From NCBI GenBank assembly GCA_025345505.1, contig JANVCC010000018.1, positions 35,338,959 through 35,402,958 of the forward strand: a stretch of 64,000 nt of DNA, given 5' to 3'. Below the pieces are notes generated by a model. That model did no database searches. It had not been told where the DNA came from and saw only the letters and a list, made by a program, of their open reading frames with translations. Positions within the stretch are counted from its first letter, which is position 1; every line of letters begins with the position of its first letter. The stretch is from Todiramphus chloris collaris (lineage: Eukaryota; Chordata; Aves; Coraciiformes; Alcedinidae). The position numbers and the translations under genes were made by a program. Positions 62,589 through 64,000 of this stretch are shown here, one piece after another.

Positions 62589-63754
62589 CTCTAAATGAAG
62601 TCAAAGAAGTCTGAAAAGGAAAAGAATAAAAAAATATCATCAAGCATGATAGAAGTTTACCTTCTTCTAAACACCATCCTGAACCAGCCTATATCAGATA
62701 AAGTTATCTTTTAATTACTAATTAACTGGAAACTTACTTTGAATTGTAAGCAAATGAATCATAGAACATACAAATTTTGCAGCTTACTCTTACGTAGAAC
62801 GGGCAGGTGAGTAGTATTACATTTTCACTGGTCAAAATGAGGAGTAGCACAGTGCAAAGACAGCATTGATGCAAGGTCAAAATTACTGCCCCAGAAATAC
62901 TGTTTCTTTTGCAACTGTTTCAATGTTCATCCAAGCCTATGATTTTCTTTTTTTTTTTCCTCATTATCCTTAACAGTTGTCTTGTAAAAAGAATTGTCAG
63001 AGTTAGGGGTTTTTGTGCTCTTTATAAATAAACAATTCTGAATTACCATTTCAAGTGTTTTGAAGAAAGCTTGGAGTAAGCCAGCAGCTTCTCTGTCAAG
63101 TATGGTTTGAAACCAGCATGCAAGTGCTTCTGCTTATCAAAGTAGAAGGAGTTGATCAAGAGTCCAGCTGTCCTGTTCTTCATGTCAGAAGTTTCTCTTT
63201 TCATCTACTACAACTCCAACTTTTGCACAAAGAACTTCTTACTAATATATTTTTCTTTGCTCATGATCATCTTCAATGACTTTTGTTTTTCTTCAGTGAA
63301 GAGGAGGAAGCAGTGAAGTGACAAACTTCAAAACAAAAGCATTGTTTATATATGACACATTATATGTTAGAAGAGCTTAAAGAACTCTTTGGTTCCAAAC
63401 GAAGCAATTAGAGGTCAAGGAAGGCCAGGATGAAATTTGCCTGGGCAAACTTAATCAGGCAATACAGACATTCATTACAGGAATGACACACAGTCATTTT
63501 CTCTTGGACTCTAGTCATTATTTGGCTATTGTATTATGCTCATTACTGTGCATGATGTGCAACCTGTTTTTAACTCCTTAGAAGGAATTTTCTTTTGGGG
63601 CTGTTGTTGGTGTTTCTCACTTCTTTCCTCTTCAGTTGAGCTTTTCCCTCTCTTTTTGGTCACACCTGAAAGATTCTGCCTTCACAAGGTGTGGACATCA
63701 CAACATGGTTGTGAGCAGACATTAGCTTGATTTTCTGTCCTAGTAATCAAACTG

Positions 63755-64000
63755 GAACCAAGCACTCATGCACAGACCACATGTGAGGTATCATTTCCAA
63801 GAGGAGCATGTGATTAGGAAAAGCCAACATGGATTCACCAGGGGCAAGTCGTTCTGGACAAACCTGATTGCCTTCTATGACAAAGTAACCCTCTTGGTTG
63901 ATGAAGGGTGAGTGGTGGACATTGTCTACCTGGAATTCTCCAAGGCTTTTGATACAGTCCCCCACAGCCTCCTCCTATAGAAACTTATACATTATGACCT
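63755..64000 (+). mobile_element. CR1 LINE, reverse transcriptase part (runs off right edge)
   Basis: One frame reads [30 protein letters not shown], then VDIVYLEFSKAFDTVPHSLL. These are the CR1 reverse transcriptase blocks seen in the copy at 16535-18956 as QHGFTKGKSCLTNL and VYFDFNKAFDTIPH. The left border is uncertain: CR1-like reading is clear from about 63800 and plausible from 63755. A stop (TGA at about 63909-63911, after VDEG) and another at 63978-63980 interrupt the frame. The rest of the element lies outside the window. Confidence 0.92.
63803..64000 (+). pseudogene. CR1 ORF2 remnant, central reverse transcriptase
   Basis: Partial reverse transcriptase frame, from the QHGFTRGKS block to the AFDTVPH block, where the first catalytic aspartate region of the RT fold lies. 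It is interrupted by two in-frame stops (about 63909 and 63978) and cut by the window edge. No product is expected. Confidence 0.8.

Larger units (their letters stand above)
60963..63754. other. AT-rich non-coding stretch with poly-A and poly-T tracts
   Basis: Contains A17 (62304-62320), a T-rich tract (62541-62588) and a near-duplicate CATATAGTATG at about 61708 and 61723. At 61021-61044 a plus-strand acceptor-like site (TTCCTACTCTCTTTCCAG) is followed by two overlapping short frames. Because both are open, neither is convincing. No gene is called. Confidence 0.5.

Noticed and set aside
1-64000. tRNA, rRNA, CRISPR array, operon or bacterial mobile element
   Set aside because: No cloverleaf, repeat-spacer pattern or prokaryotic gene organisation was seen on either strand. 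The window is clearly vertebrate.

Overview
This window looks like bird nuclear DNA from a gene-poor, AT-rich stretch: an intron, a gene flank or a small gene desert. The evidence is the repeat content. There are eight pieces of CR1 retrotransposon, several ending in the typical avian CR1 tail (GGTCCCTTCCAACC followed by repeats of ATTCTRTG). There are also two solitary LTRs of one endogenous retrovirus family and a few very old MIR-like SINE remnants. No bacterial-style gene organisation, rRNA, tRNA or CRISPR array is visible. Most open frames are chance openings or belong to dead CR1 copies.

Layout. 1-875: 3' part of a CR1, entering from outside the window. 4160-4660: CR1 tail on the minus strand. 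6085-6896: solo LTR, minus orientation. 7049-7075: an A11G16 tract. 14375-14445: possible MIR. 16024-20603: a cluster of four CR1 pieces, including a 2.4 kb copy with a recognisable endonuclease end and reverse transcriptase. 22512-22600: possible MIR. 22884-23617: second solo LTR of the same family, flanked by a perfect 5 bp target-site duplication. 32113-32501: CR1 tail. 43083-43150: MIR, minus strand. 63755-64000: reverse transcriptase piece of another CR1 that runs off the right edge. The rest is AT-rich single-copy-looking DNA with simple repeats.

Possible host gene. On the minus strand between about 61.0 and 56.6 kb there are four exon-like segments with fitting splice signals. The best pair is a segment at 59708-59877, ending in a good donor, and a terminal segment at 56643-56742, starting after a good acceptor and ending in a stop. 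Their splice phases match (two bases plus one base). Together they would encode a polar, basic C-terminal tail ending in TPPKKR. I do not recognise the protein, so this is a candidate and not an established gene.

I found no convincing novel biological system. The minus-strand exon cluster is the observation most worth checking.
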